Positions 32,501-40,669 are shown, counted from the stretch's first letter. The stretch: DNA of 51,972 bases from JANWHZ01 sp041487535 (GCA_041487535.1 JBGPNM010000001.1:1-51972), one strand, 5' to 3'. Made by a program: numbers and translations. The notes: a model not told the origin generated them from the letters alone.

Positions 32501-34354
32501 ATGACTGACAACAACGACGAGCTGCACGTAATGCGGCACAGCTTGGCGCATATTATGGCAACTGCAATCCAGCACCTGTGGCCGCACGCTAAATTTGGCG
32601 TGGGGCCAGTGGTAGAAAATGGCTTTTACTACGACTTAGACTTGGGCGACACCAAGATTTCGGATGAAGATTTCCCAAAGATCGAAGCCGAAATGAAAAA
32701 AGTTATAAAGTCGGACGCATCGTTCGAGCGCTTTGAAAACCCAATCGACGAGGCAATCGCCTGGGCGAAAGAAGGCGGACAACCGTACAAAGTAGAGCTT
32801 CTCAACGATCTAAAACGCACCGGTACGACAGCCGCAAAGGATTTGGATACAGATGAGCTAGGCTTGCAAACGGATGGCGAGAGCAAGGTCGCAGTTGTGT
32901 CATTTTACAAAGATGCCGATTTTACTGATTTATGCCGCGGCCCACATATAGCGAGTACGGGCAAGGCGGGCGCCTTTAAACTGCAGCGTGTTTCGGGCGC
33001 CTACTGGCGCGGTAAGGATACAAATCCGCAAATGCAACGGATATACGGCGTGGCGTTCGAAACCGAAGAAGAACTAAAACAACACCTTGCAATGCTTGAA
33101 GAGGCCAAGAAGCGTGATCATCGCGTACTGGGAGAACGGCTCCAGCTATTCTTTATCTCCGAAAGTGTTGGTGCTGGCTTGCCGCTGCTCATGCCGCGCG
33201 GTGAGCGGGTTAAAAAGACGCTGATGGACTATATGCGCGACAAAGAAGAAGCGCGCGGCTATCAATATGTTGCGACGCCAGTATTGGCCCAGTCTAAGCT
33301 CTACGAGCGTTCAGGTCATGCAAGTTACTATCTTGAAAACATGTACGGCACAAAACCAGACGAGGAGGGCAACGTCTTTTACATCAAGCCCATGAACTGT
33401 CCTCACCACCATATGATTTTCGAAAAGATGGTGCAGAGCTACCGAGATCTACCACTGCGCTTAAGTGAGCACGCCGGGCTGTATCGTTATGAATTGTCCG
33501 GCACATTAACAGGACTGATCCGCATGCGCGGCCCGATTACCCAGAATGATTCCCACATTTATGTGACCGAAGAGCAGGTCGAAGCGGAATTTACGAACGT
33601 ACTCCAGCTCTTTGAAGAGGTGTACCTAGAAACTGGTGTGAAAAACTATTGGTTCCGCCTGTCTCTGCCTGATTTCTCAAAGGAAAAGTACGCCGGCAAA
33701 AAAGAGCGCTGGGAATGGGCGGCGGACATTATCCGCAGGTGCCTGTCGACTACGAAAGCCCATTATGTCGAGGAATTGGACGAAGCTGCTTTTTATGGGC
33801 CGAAGGTAGATATCCAGACTCGGAACGTACTTGGCAAGGAAGATAGTATAGCAACGGTTCAGCTTGATATTGTAGTACCGGAACGCATGAACCTGACGTA
33901 CATTAACGGCGATGGTGATAAGAAATATCCGCTGGTCATCCACAAATCCATCATGGGGGCCTTTGAGCGGTTTATGGCGTATTTACTCGAGCAAACAGCC
34001 GGCAATCTGCCGGTATGGCTGGCTCCCGAGCAGGTGCGGGTTATAACGGTCAATCAAGAAAAGGTTACCGCGGATTTTGCGTCAGCAATGGTGAAGCAGG
34101 CAGTCGAGCTCGGCGTCCGCATACATGTCGATGATTCCAACGAATCAGTCGGCAAGAAAATACGTGCCGCAGAGATGATGAAAGTGCCGTATGCTATCGT
34201 TGTTGGTGAGAAGGAAGTTGAAAGTGGTGAGCTTATGCCGCGGATCCGGAAGGACATGGAAGTTAGTGCCCAACATACGCCAAAGACAGTTGAAGAATTT
34301 CTCAAAACCGTCGCACATGAGTCGAAATCACGTGTCAGCAAATCGTCGCTCTAA
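32501..34354 (+). CDS. thrS: Threonyl-tRNA synthetase without TGS domain
   Basis: ThrRS charges tRNA-Thr. The 617-residue protein opens directly with the editing domain (MRHSLAHIMATAIQHLW, His13/His17; FTDLCRGPHI), then the class II core with KPMNCPHHHMIFE, RMRGPITQNDSHIY and the motif 3 region HKSIMGAFERFMAYL, and ends with the anticodon-binding domain. The N-terminal TGS domain of most bacterial ThrRS (about 60 residues) is absent; AAGGAG 6 nt before this ATG confirms the start. Cys and His zinc ligands of the active site look intact. Confidence 0.96.
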   Translation: MTDNNDELHVMRHSLAHIMATAIQHLWPHAKFGVGPVVENGFYYDLDLGDTKISDEDFPKIEAEMKKVIKSDASFERFENPIDEAIAWAKEGGQPYKVELLNDLKRTGTTAAKDLDTDELGLQTDGESKVAVVSFYKDADFTDLCRGPHIASTGKAGAFKLQRVSGAYWRGKDTNPQMQRIYGVAFETEEELKQHLAMLEEAKKRDHRVLGERLQLFFISESVGAGLPLLMPRGERVKKTLMDYMRDKEEARGYQYVATPVLAQSKLYERSGHASYYLENMYGTKPDEEGNVFYIKPMNCPHHHMIFEKMVQSYRDLPLRLSEHAGLYRYELSGTLTGLIRMRGPITQNDSHIYVTEEQVEAEFTNVLQLFEEVYLETGVKNYWFRLSLPDFSKEKYAGKKERWEWAADIIRRCLSTTKAHYVEELDEAAFYGPKVDIQTRNVLGKEDSIATVQLDIVVPERMNLTYINGDGDKKYPLVIHKSIMGAFERFMAYLLEQTAGNLPVWLAPEQVRVITVNQEKVTADFASAMVKQAVELGVRIHVDDSNESVGKKIRAAEMMKVPYAIVVGEKEVESGELMPRIRKDMEVSAQHTPKTVEEFLKTVAHESKSRVSKSSL

Positions 34355-34373
34355 TCTGTTACAATAAGTCGCG

Positions 34374-34700
34374 ATGGAAACAGACGATGCTGACGGCGGC
34401 TTTCGGGAACGAGTGGAGGCGGTTGTAGCACAAATTCCGCCGGGCCGCGTTATGACGTACGGTCAGTTGGCGGCGCTATGCGGCAATGCACGGGCGGCGC
34501 GGATTGTAGGCGGAATCGCTCATTTTGGCGATGCAAATCTGCCTTGGCAGCGAGTTGTCAATAAACGCGGCGGGCTTGCGCCTGGCTATCCGGGTGGCCG
34601 CCAGGGTCACAAAGTTGCGCTAGAAGCAGAAGGAGTCGAAGTGGACGACGAGTATAGCGTGGATGTTGGTAGGTTGCTGTGGTGGCCGATAGACATATAA
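34374..34700 (+). CDS. Alkyltransferase-like (ATL) protein
   Basis: The 108-residue protein has the C-terminal fold of O6-alkylguanine-DNA alkyltransferases (IPPGRVMTYGQLAALCGNARAARIVGG), but the active site PCHRV is PWQRV: Trp58 replaces the acceptor cysteine. That is the ATL signature. ATL proteins bind O6-alkylguanine without repairing it and hand the lesion to nucleotide excision repair. TACAAT ends 8 nt before the ATG, implying a leaderless mRNA, and the 3' end overlaps miaA by 22 bp. Confidence 0.88.
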   Translation: METDDADGGFRERVEAVVAQIPPGRVMTYGQLAALCGNARAARIVGGIAHFGDANLPWQRVVNKRGGLAPGYPGGRQGHKVALEAEGVEVDDEYSVDVGRLLWWPIDI

Positions 34701-35572
34701 CACCGCTGGTAGTTATTATCGGACAGACGGGCGCCGGCAAGAGCGCGCTCGCCATGGAGCTTGCGAAGCGGTTTGACGGGGAGATTATTACTGCCGATTC
34801 ACGTACAGTGTATAAAGGCATGGACATTGGCACGGCCAAGCCTAGCCTGGAGGACCAGCGAACGATCAAGCACTATTGCTTGGATGTCGTAGAGCCAGGA
34901 GAAAAATTTAGCGTTTACGATTTCAAACAGCTTGCTCTACAGTCAATCGATAAGATTGCCCGTAAAGGCAAATTGCCATTTCTAGTAGGCGGCACCGGTC
35001 TATACGTGGACGCGGTGCTCTATAATTTTTCGTTCCGGTCACCGCCCGATGCGGCGACACATGTGTCACTGGAACGTTTGTCCGTAGAACAACTTCAAGA
35101 TAAGATTGCTGCCGCTGGGCTGCCACTTCCGCAGAATGTTGCTAACCCTAGGCATTTACGCAGAATGCTAGAAAGCGGGCCTGCACCGGCGCAACCTAAA
35201 AAGCTGCGGGCAAATACGCTTGTACTTGGGCTTTGCACGACACGTAACGAATTGGAATCACGAATAAACATGCGTATTGAACAGATGGTCGCGGCAGGTC
35301 TAGTTGACGAAGTCGGTACGCTTATAAGTAAATATGGCGACGTTGAAGCGCTGCGGGCGCCTGGCTACAAAGCTTTTGCAGATTACCTTAACCAAGAATG
35401 TACTCTGGCCGAAGCCAAACGTAGCTTTGCGCATAACGATATGCAGCTCGCGAAGCGGCAGCTGACATGGTTTAAGCGCAATAAGAGTGTTCATTGGTTG
35501 TCTGCCCAAGATAAAGCAGCGGAGTCGGCGGACCTTTTGACGACATTCCTGAATAAGCAAGGTTCAGCTTAA
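34679..35572 (+). CDS. miaA: tRNA dimethylallyltransferase
   Basis: MiaA adds dimethylallyl to A37 of tRNAs that read UNN codons. The 297-residue protein has the P-loop GQTGAGKS (15-22), ADSRTVYKGMDIGTAKP, HYCLDVVEPGEKFSVYDF, FLVGGTGLYVDAVL and GYKAF. The GTG at 34679 starts inside the ATL gene. Length is normal for the family. Substrate dimethylallyl pyrophosphate synthesis is not encoded here. Confidence 0.95.
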   Translation: MVADRHITPLVVIIGQTGAGKSALAMELAKRFDGEIITADSRTVYKGMDIGTAKPSLEDQRTIKHYCLDVVEPGEKFSVYDFKQLALQSIDKIARKGKLPFLVGGTGLYVDAVLYNFSFRSPPDAATHVSLERLSVEQLQDKIAAAGLPLPQNVANPRHLRRMLESGPAPAQPKKLRANTLVLGLCTTRNELESRINMRIEQMVAAGLVDEVGTLISKYGDVEALRAPGYKAFADYLNQECTLAEAKRSFAHNDMQLAKRQLTWFKRNKSVHWLSAQDKAAESADLLTTFLNKQGSA

Positions 35573-35597
35573 GAGAACCATTTGCTACAATAAAGCC

Positions 35598-36185
35598 ATG
35601 ATTGAACAATTGCTTGGGTCAAAAACACGCGTGAAGCTGCTGCAGCTGTTCCTCAGTAACCCTAACCGGTCATTTTACGTGCGTGAGATTACGCGCAGAG
35701 TTGACGAGCAGATAAACTCCGTGCGGCGTGAGCTGTCCAACCTTCTTAACATTGGCATTATTGTCTCGGAAATGACGAACAACCGTTTGTACTACGAGGT
35801 AAATCAGACGTACGAATTTTATAAGCCGTTGCGCGCCATCTTCGGTTCAGATAGCGTTAAGGATAACAAAACAACGAGCCCGAGCAAGCAGAAAGATGAC
35901 TTTAAAGCCCTAGGAAACGTTGAACTGCTTATTTATACTGGCCAGTTTACGCGCGACGAGCACGCGGGGGTTGATGTCTTGATCGTTGGCAACACAAATG
36001 TAAATGCAGTCCAGAAATTTGTAACTGAGCTGGAAGCCAAGGAGGGCAAAGAGTTGCGTTATACAGTCATGAGCCTGACTGATTTCCAATACAGACGCCA
36101 GGTAAAAGACCGTTTTATCAGTGACGTTATGTCGGCTAAGAAGCAGGTGGTGATGGACAGGCAAGGATTATTAGATTACAAGTAA
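35598..36185 (+). CDS. Winged-helix regulator with nucleotidyltransferase-like C-terminus
   Basis: The 195-residue protein starts with a winged helix (SKTRVKLLQLFLSNPNRSFYVREITRRVDEQINSVRRELSNLL in segments, residues 8-50, wing about 55-68). The second half (NVELLIYTGQFTRDEHAGVDVLIVG, LRYTVMSLTDFQYR) resembles the minimal nucleotidyltransferase fold found in such regulators, but the GS..DxD catalytic pair is not kept. TACAAT ends 6 nt before the ATG. It heads a two-gene unit with the hydrolase. Confidence 0.7.
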   Translation: MIEQLLGSKTRVKLLQLFLSNPNRSFYVREITRRVDEQINSVRRELSNLLNIGIIVSEMTNNRLYYEVNQTYEFYKPLRAIFGSDSVKDNKTTSPSKQKDDFKALGNVELLIYTGQFTRDEHAGVDVLIVGNTNVNAVQKFVTELEAKEGKELRYTVMSLTDFQYRRQVKDRFISDVMSAKKQVVMDRQGLLDYK

Positions 36186-36195
36186 GGAGAACGTG

Positions 36196-36822
36196 ATGGA
36201 TTTACAATACTTTGGCGGCAACTGCGTAGTAGTAGCCGGAAAGGGTATTCGTGTAGTGGTTGATGACACTTTGGCGGAACTCGGGCTAAAGTCTGTTGCT
36301 AAACAAGGGGATATTTTATTGTACACGGGTCGGCACAAGGCGCCCGTCGTTCAACCCCGGCTTGCCGTAGACGGTCCGGGTGAGTACGAAGTTTCCGGCG
36401 TGTCTGTGCTTGGTATCGCGGCCAGAGGCCACATGGATGAGCCCGGAACGCACGATGCCACCGTATACCGCGTTATCGCAGAGGACGCTACTTATCTGTT
36501 TGTGGGGCATATTTATCCCGAGTTGAACGACGAGCAACTGGAGGCGATCGGTATGGTAGATGTCATGTTTGTCCCTGTTGGCGGTAATGGCTATACTCTG
36601 GATGCCACCGGTGCTTTGCAGCTCATCAAAGCAATCGAGCCGAAATTGGTTATACCGACTCATTATGCAGACTCGTCCCTCCACTATCCCGTCGAGCAAC
36701 AGCCATTGGAGCAGGTCCTTAAGAACCTCGCCATGGAGCCCACCGAGACGATCTCGAAGTTGCGCTTTAAGCCCATTGAACAGAGCGCCACGACGCAGCT
36801 TGTTATCCTGACACGCAATTAG
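36196..36822 (+). CDS. Metallo-beta-lactamase-fold protein (UlaG-like, degenerate)
   Basis: The 208-residue protein follows the short MBL fold of UlaG-type hydrolases (MDLQYFGGNCVVVAG; VDGPGEYEVSGVSVLGIAA; VGHIYPELNDEQLEAIGMVDVMFVPVGGNGYTLD; KLVIPTHYAD). The HxHxDH zinc motif is missing; only late Asp and His positions remain, so activity is doubtful. AAGGAG precedes the ATG; a GTG one codon earlier is an alternative start. It follows the regulator gene closely. Confidence 0.72.
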   Translation: MDLQYFGGNCVVVAGKGIRVVVDDTLAELGLKSVAKQGDILLYTGRHKAPVVQPRLAVDGPGEYEVSGVSVLGIAARGHMDEPGTHDATVYRVIAEDATYLFVGHIYPELNDEQLEAIGMVDVMFVPVGGNGYTLDATGALQLIKAIEPKLVIPTHYADSSLHYPVEQQPLEQVLKNLAMEPTETISKLRFKPIEQSATTQLVILTRN

Positions 36823-36825
36823 ATG

Positions 36826-36882
36826 CCTATTGTACAAAACCTTCGGAAAAGAAGCCGAAGGTTTTGTACGACAATAGGTTTT
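36826..36882. terminator. Long bidirectional terminator hairpin
   Basis: A perfect 15-bp stem (36832-36846 with 36855-36869) is extended by CCTATTG/CAATAGG beyond a 2-nt bulge and followed by TTTT. It separates the converging MBL and rpmB genes and can serve both. Confidence 0.85.
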
Positions 36883-36889
36883 GCAAAGG

Positions 36890-37087
36890 CTACTTAGCGT
36901 CCAGCAAACCCTTTTTCTTCATGGTGCGAATTGCTTGCGTGCTAAGCTGCAAGCGCACTTTTCGCCCGTTGACCACTACAGTTTTGGTCTGCAGGTTAGG
37001 CTTCCATACTTTCTTAGTGTGGCGCTGGGAGAAGCTAATATTGCTACCGTACTGCTTGCCTTTGCCGGTAAGATCACACGTTTGCAT
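36890..37087 (-). CDS. rpmB: Ribosomal protein bL28
   Basis: The 65-residue basic protein has CDLTGKGKQYGSNISFSQRHTKKVWKPNLQ, the bL28 signature (xGKxxxxGnxvSHaxxkTkRxwxPNLQ), and ends RTMKKKGLLD. One Cys of the zinc-binding form is kept; the others are not. GAAGGATC precedes the ATG. It is a single-gene unit. Confidence 0.94.
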   Translation of the reverse strand: MQTCDLTGKGKQYGSNISFSQRHTKKVWKPNLQTKTVVVNGRKVRLQLSTQAIRTMKKKGLLDAK

Positions 37088-37189
37088 ACTGATCCTTCAT
37101 AAACTTTATGCTCTTAAGATCATATTGTAGCGATTTATATCTGATAAGTCAATTATGCGAGGAGAGAACTGGTATACTACAAGAACGGT

Positions 37190-37804
37190 ATGATTTTTGG
37201 ATTTTCACCAATCGAACTCCTAGTTCTTGTCGTCTCTATCTTGGTCGGTATGTCATTGCATGAAGCAATGCATGCATATGCCGGCCTTCGCCTGGGCGAC
37301 ACCACAGCGGCTGAAGAAGGAAGGGTCAGCTTAAACCCATTGAAGCACATTGATCCGGTCATGACCGTATTATTGCCGCTGATCAGTTTGGCTGTGTTCC
37401 ATGCGCCGATCTTGGCCGCTAAGCCGGTACCATTTAATCCGGAACGAGTGCGGTACGGCGAATTCGGCGCAGCCTTGATTGCGTTGGCTGGGCCGCTTAC
37501 GAACTTAGCGCTCGCAATTATTGCCGCCGTTGCTATACGGGTGCTCGGGAACAACCAATTTGCGAGTTACGCCCTGGCTAGTTTTATCAGCGTGAATGTC
37601 TCACTGTTCGTGTTCAATCTGGTTCCGATTCCGCCGCTGGACGGATCGCGGGTGCTATATGCCTTTGCACCGGAAGCCGTCCAACGGTTTATGCGATCGA
37701 TAGAACCATATGGCCTAATGCTTGTTTTGATCTTAGTATTTGCTGGCGGTTTAAGTGGTATCCTTACTAGCATAATCAATTCCGTATTGCGGGTGCTGGT
37801 TTAG
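37190..37804 (+). CDS. Site-2 protease family (M50) membrane metalloprotease
   Basis: The 204-residue intramembrane protease has HEAMH (24-28) in the first helix and NLVPIPPLDGS (143-153) with the second metal-ligand Asp151, the two S2P motifs. About five membrane helices are present. These small forms without a PDZ domain are common and may cut membrane-bound regulators. TATACT ends 11 nt before the ATG. Confidence 0.88.
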   Translation: MIFGFSPIELLVLVVSILVGMSLHEAMHAYAGLRLGDTTAAEEGRVSLNPLKHIDPVMTVLLPLISLAVFHAPILAAKPVPFNPERVRYGEFGAALIALAGPLTNLALAIIAAVAIRVLGNNQFASYALASFISVNVSLFVFNLVPIPPLDGSRVLYAFAPEAVQRFMRSIEPYGLMLVLILVFAGGLSGILTSIINSVLRVLV

Positions 37805-37887
37805 ACGGGCAAGAGCGACCACTGACGGGGATGGAAGTGGCAGACCTCTAGCCTTTGGCATTCTAGGCGAGCAGTGGGACGTTAGGG

Positions 37888-38170
37888 TATAATGAAATTG
37901 TGGCCGGGAAGGTTGCGCAAATGATTACCTGAATATGTAATCATAGGGGGCTCAATATTCGTAAAGGCTGTGGCTTTTACATGCGAGCACCGACCTGTCT
38001 TATAGCAGGTTAATCATGGCAACTCCGGCCCTTTAGAACTGCTCTTGGCTGTTACGGAAAAGAGCAGCCGGAGCGCGGATTTACTTCGCGTACCGCGCGG
38101 GTGGGAAAAACCGGGGTCCCCGCAAAACCTGTTTTGTGGGGTGATAGTACCGAAGGTTTGTCCCATTACT
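37888..38170 (+). ncRNA. Multi-hairpin RNA upstream of tRNA-Pro, containing module copy A
   Basis: TATAAT at 37888-37893 starts a transcript at about 37900. GGCCGG (37902-37907) pairs with CCGGCC (38025-38030), enclosing hairpins ATGATTAC/GTAATCAT (37921-37944), GTAAAGGC/GCTTTTAC (37961-37980) and ACCTG/CAGGT (37993-38010). A second domain (38041-38165) is the module also found in the atp operon: GCGCGG/CCGCGC (38073-38098), CCCCGCAAAA/TTTTGTGGGG (38118-38141) and closing stem GGGAAAAACC/GGTTTGTCCC (38103-38164). No terminator separates it from tRNA-Pro. It is not tmRNA, RNase P or SRP RNA by sequence. Function unknown. Confidence 0.65.
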
Positions 38171-38174
38171 CACT

Positions 38175-38251
38175 CGGGGTGTAGCGCAGTTGGCTAGCGC
38201 GTACGGCTGGGGGCCGTGAGGTCGCAGGTTCAAGTCCTGTCACCCCGACCA
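38175..38251 (+). tRNA. tRNA-Pro (anticodon GGG)
   Basis: Acceptor CGGGGTG pairs with CACCCCG (38241-38247), discriminator A, CCA encoded. Anticodon arm TACGG-CTGGGGG-CCGTG gives GGG. T arm GCAGGTTCAAGTCCTGT. It appears to be processed from the same transcript as the RNA upstream. Confidence 0.93.
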
Positions 38252-38264
38252 TATCTAACAATGT

Positions 38265-39068
38265 ATGAAAACGCTTAAACTAGATCACGACCTTGCTGAA
38301 CTTGTTGTGCGTGGCGAGAAGACCAGCACTTGGCGACTATTCGATGATAAAGACTTAACGGTAGGTGACGAAGTCCAGCTTATTGATAAAGTCGGCCCAG
38401 ACAATCGTGATACGTGGAAGCTGATCGGTACTGCTACGATCAATGAGATAGTACAGAAGCGTCTGGGTGATCTTGGTGAGGCTGACATGGGCGGGCATGA
38501 GAAATTCCGCTCGCGGGAAGAGATGCTTGCAACCTATCAACGGTATTACGGTGTTGGTGTGTCTTTGCAGACGCCAGTTAAAATTATCCGCTTTGCCTTT
38601 ACGCCTAGAATCGCCGGTAGCGAGGATACCGAAATACTTCCTCGTAGTGATACGGTTATCGTCTACGCTGATGGCGGATCGCGTGGTAACCCAGGGCCAT
38701 CGGCGAGCGGCTACGCCTTGTATGACGATCATGGCACTCTATTAATCAGTCGCGGCAGCTATCTGGGCATAACGACAAATAACCAGGCTGAGTATACAGC
38801 ACTCAAGCTAGCGCTTGAAGAAGCAAAGGTCTTGGGTGCACGTAAAGTGGATGCCTATATGGATAGTATGCTTGTAATCAATCAAATGAGAGGCATATTC
38901 AAGGTAAAAAACCGGGATCTATGGCCCATCCATGACGCAGTCAAGGAATTGTGCAAGCAATTTGAGCGCGTAACGTTTACACAGGTGCCGCGTGAATTGA
39001 ATAAATTGGCTGACGCTGCGGTCAACGAGGCGCTCGACAAGCACCAGGCCGACACTCGGGTTCGCTAG
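38265..39068 (+). CDS. ASCH domain-RNase HI fusion
   Basis: The 267-residue protein joins two domains. Residues 1-115 form an ASCH domain (MKTLKLDHDLAELVVRGEKTSTWRLF in segments, then VGDEVQLID), a fold linked to RNA binding or RNA-base hydrolysis. Residues 130-260 are RNase HI type: YADGGSRGNPGP with Asp136, NNQAEYTAL with Glu176, MDSMLVINQM with Asp200 and KLADAAVNEAL with Asp250, so the DEDD site is complete. It would cut RNA in RNA-DNA hybrids. The start is 13 nt after tRNA-Pro, and no separate ribosome site is obvious. Confidence 0.85.
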   Translation: MKTLKLDHDLAELVVRGEKTSTWRLFDDKDLTVGDEVQLIDKVGPDNRDTWKLIGTATINEIVQKRLGDLGEADMGGHEKFRSREEMLATYQRYYGVGVSLQTPVKIIRFAFTPRIAGSEDTEILPRSDTVIVYADGGSRGNPGPSASGYALYDDHGTLLISRGSYLGITTNNQAEYTALKLALEEAKVLGARKVDAYMDSMLVINQMRGIFKVKNRDLWPIHDAVKELCKQFERVTFTQVPRELNKLADAAVNEALDKHQADTRVR

Positions 39069-39090
39069 ATAGGCAACCAACGGCGGGGCT

Positions 39091-39120
39091 TTGGCGTTTT
39101 ATAAGCAAGAGTGGTATAAT
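39091..39120 (+). promoter_or_regulatory. Promoter of rnpB
   Basis: TTGGCG and TATAAT with 18-nt spacing, starting RNA about 7 nt later at the 5' end of the RNase P RNA. Confidence 0.65.
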
Positions 39121-39126
39121 CTGCGT

Positions 39127-39497
39127 GTAGCCAGATTATCGGCTAGCCACGTGCTTTATGCACGAGGAAAGTCCGGGCAGCACAAGGGAAGGGCAGTTGC
39201 TAACGGCAACCAGAGGAAACTCTAGGGAAAGTGCCACAGAAACGAAACCGCCTTGTCGCTTAGACAAGGTAAGGGTGAAACGAGCGGGGTAAGCGCCCGC
39301 AGCTGACAATGGTGACATTGTTAGGAGGTAAACCCTGTCCGCTGCAAGGAGACCATCACCGCGATTCGTTCGTTGGCTTCCCGCCAGATGGTCGTATCAA
39401 ACCGCTTGATCATAGTGGCAACACTATGACTAGATAGATGGCTGGCACGGAGCCTTTAAAGCTTCGACAGAACCCGGCTTATAGGTAGTCTGGTAAT
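39127..39497 (+). ncRNA. rnpB: RNase P RNA (type A-like)
   Basis: The conserved GAGGAAAGTCCGGGC (39164-39178) and the 3' block ACAGAACCCGGCTTAT identify the catalytic RNA that trims tRNA 5' ends. P1 forms between CCAGATTATC (39131-39140) and GGTAGTCTGG (39484-39493), with G-U pairs. Internal blocks AGAGGAAACTCTAGGGAAAG, AGGGTGAAACGAGCGGGGTAAG and GGAGGTAAACCC are as in other bacteria. Length about 370 nt. Confidence 0.96.
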
Positions 39498-39525
39498 AAA
39501 AAAGCTCCCAAGTTGGGAGCTTTTT
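39498..39525. terminator. Bidirectional terminator between rnpB and rplT
   Basis: AGCTCCCA-AGT-TGGGAGCT (39503-39521) flanked by A6 on the left and T5 on the right, so it can stop RNA from both strands. Confidence 0.85.
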
Positions 39526-39550
39526 GCTAACCTTCCGATATGAGCAGTAT

Positions 39551-39895
39551 CTATTTTTGCACAGCCTTTGCAACGGCACCGAAGGCCTCCGGCTCGTTGA
39601 CGGCAAGTTCACTCAATATCTTACGATCCAAAGAGATGTTGGCGGCTTTTAGTCCAGCCATAAACTTACTGTACGTCAGTCCGTGCAGCCTTGCAGCAGC
39701 GTTGATGCGGGCATTCCACAACTCACGGAAGGTACGCTTGCGATTACGCCGATCTCGATATGCAAATTGCAGCGACCGAGTCAGTGCTTGGCGCCCGCGT
39801 TTTATACTTACCCGGTTCGGGTGGGTCATGCCCTTTGTTGCGGCCCTGATTTTCTGGTGCCTTTTATGGCCAGCGACGCCTCGCTTAACACGCAT
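39551..39895 (-). CDS. rplT: Ribosomal protein bL20
   Basis: The 114-residue protein starts MRVKRGVAGHKRHQKIR (family MxRVKxGvxxrxrhkkil) and has YRDRRNRKRTFRELWNARINAA, the bL20 core that binds 23S rRNA early in assembly. It is the last gene of infC-rpmI-rplT, 2 nt after rpmI. In other bacteria bL20 represses this operon; whether that holds here cannot be seen. Confidence 0.96.
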   Translation of the reverse strand: MRVKRGVAGHKRHQKIRAATKGMTHPNRVSIKRGRQALTRSLQFAYRDRRNRKRTFRELWNARINAAARLHGLTYSKFMAGLKAANISLDRKILSELAVNEPEAFGAVAKAVQK

Positions 39896-39897
39896 TC

Positions 39898-40092
39898 TTA
39901 GACTCCTAACTGCTTCTTAATGATCTTTGCACTTGTTCTGGATAGAGTTCCGAGGCCGCTTAAGCTGCGCTTTCGTGCGGCACTTTTCTTTTGCAAGAAG
40001 TGGCTCATGTTCGGATGGCCGACTCTGAGCTTACCGTTCTTAGAGATTCTAACGCGGTCCTTGGCACCGCTATGGGTTTTAAGTTTTGGCAT
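39898..40092 (-). CDS. rpmI: Ribosomal protein bL35
   Basis: The 64-residue basic protein starts MPKLKTHSGAKDRVRISKNGK (family MPKmKThrgaaKRFkxTgxGK) and ends in the conserved lysine-rich helix. AGGAG lies 8 nt before the ATG at 40092; the open frame further upstream is not coding. Middle gene of the operon. Confidence 0.95.
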   Translation of the reverse strand: MPKLKTHSGAKDRVRISKNGKLRVGHPNMSHFLQKKSAARKRSLSGLGTLSRTSAKIIKKQLGV

Positions 40093-40141
40093 ACTACTTT
40101 CTCCTACTGCTTGGGTTAGACTTATTCTATCTTGGGGTTTA

Positions 40142-40669
40142 CTACTGCGTGCGATGTGCTGATGGATTGCTCCGTACGACAAGATTCAGTTGCTTGCCCG
40201 CGAACTGCGGCGATTGATCGATAACAATTTTGTCACCGAGTTCGTTGGTGACTTTATCTGCCAGCTTGAATCCTAAATCTTTGTGAGCGAGTTCGCGTCC
40301 TCGGTAAACAATCGTTAGCTTTACCTTGTGGCCCGCTTCCAGAAAGCCAGATACCTTGCCGAGTTTGACACTAAGGTCGTGTTCGCCGATTTTTAGCCCG
40401 AAGCGCATTTGCTTCATTTCGGGCGAGCGAGCATTCTTTCTGTTGCGCTGCAGCTGTTTTGTCCGCTGGTAGTTATATTTACCCCAGTCGACTATCTTAG
40501 CAACTGGTGGCTTGGCGTCGGGTGAAATTTCTACAAGGTCTAGTTCACGTTCTTCGGCAAGACGTAAGGCTTCGTATTTGGAAATAACGCCTAGTTGTTT
40601 GCCGTCTTCATCGATCACCCTGAGCTCTGTAGCCTGAATTGCCCCATTCAGACGAGTCGCTTTACTAAT
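40142..40669 (-). CDS. infC: Translation initiation factor IF-3 with AUU start
   Basis: IF-3 keeps ribosomal subunits apart and proofreads start codons. The N-domain is TRLNGAIQATELRVIDEDGKQLG and VEISPDAKPPVAKIVDWGKY; the C-domain runs to VVRSNP. The family sequence continues 17 codons upstream of a GTG at 40618 to ATT at 40669, which sits 5 nt after AAAGGAG. No in-frame ATG exists before the next upstream stop, and GTG 40618 would cut into the N-domain. AUU is the classic IF-3 self-limiting start codon, discriminated by IF-3 itself. The protein is 175 residues. Confidence 0.9.
   Translation of the reverse strand: MSKATRLNGAIQATELRVIDEDGKQLGVISKYEALRLAEERELDLVEISPDAKPPVAKIVDWGKYNYQRTKQLQRNRKNARSPEMKQMRFGLKIGEHDLSVKLGKVSGFLEAGHKVKLTIVYRGRELAHKDLGFKLADKVTNELGDKIVIDQSPQFAGKQLNLVVRSNPSAHRTQ

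Noticed and set aside
37900..38165. SRP RNA or tmRNA identity for the RNA before tRNA-Pro
   Set aside because: GGAAAAGAGCAGCC resembles the SRP loop but the flanking stem does not pair as domain IV; no tmRNA tRNA-like ends or tag frame.
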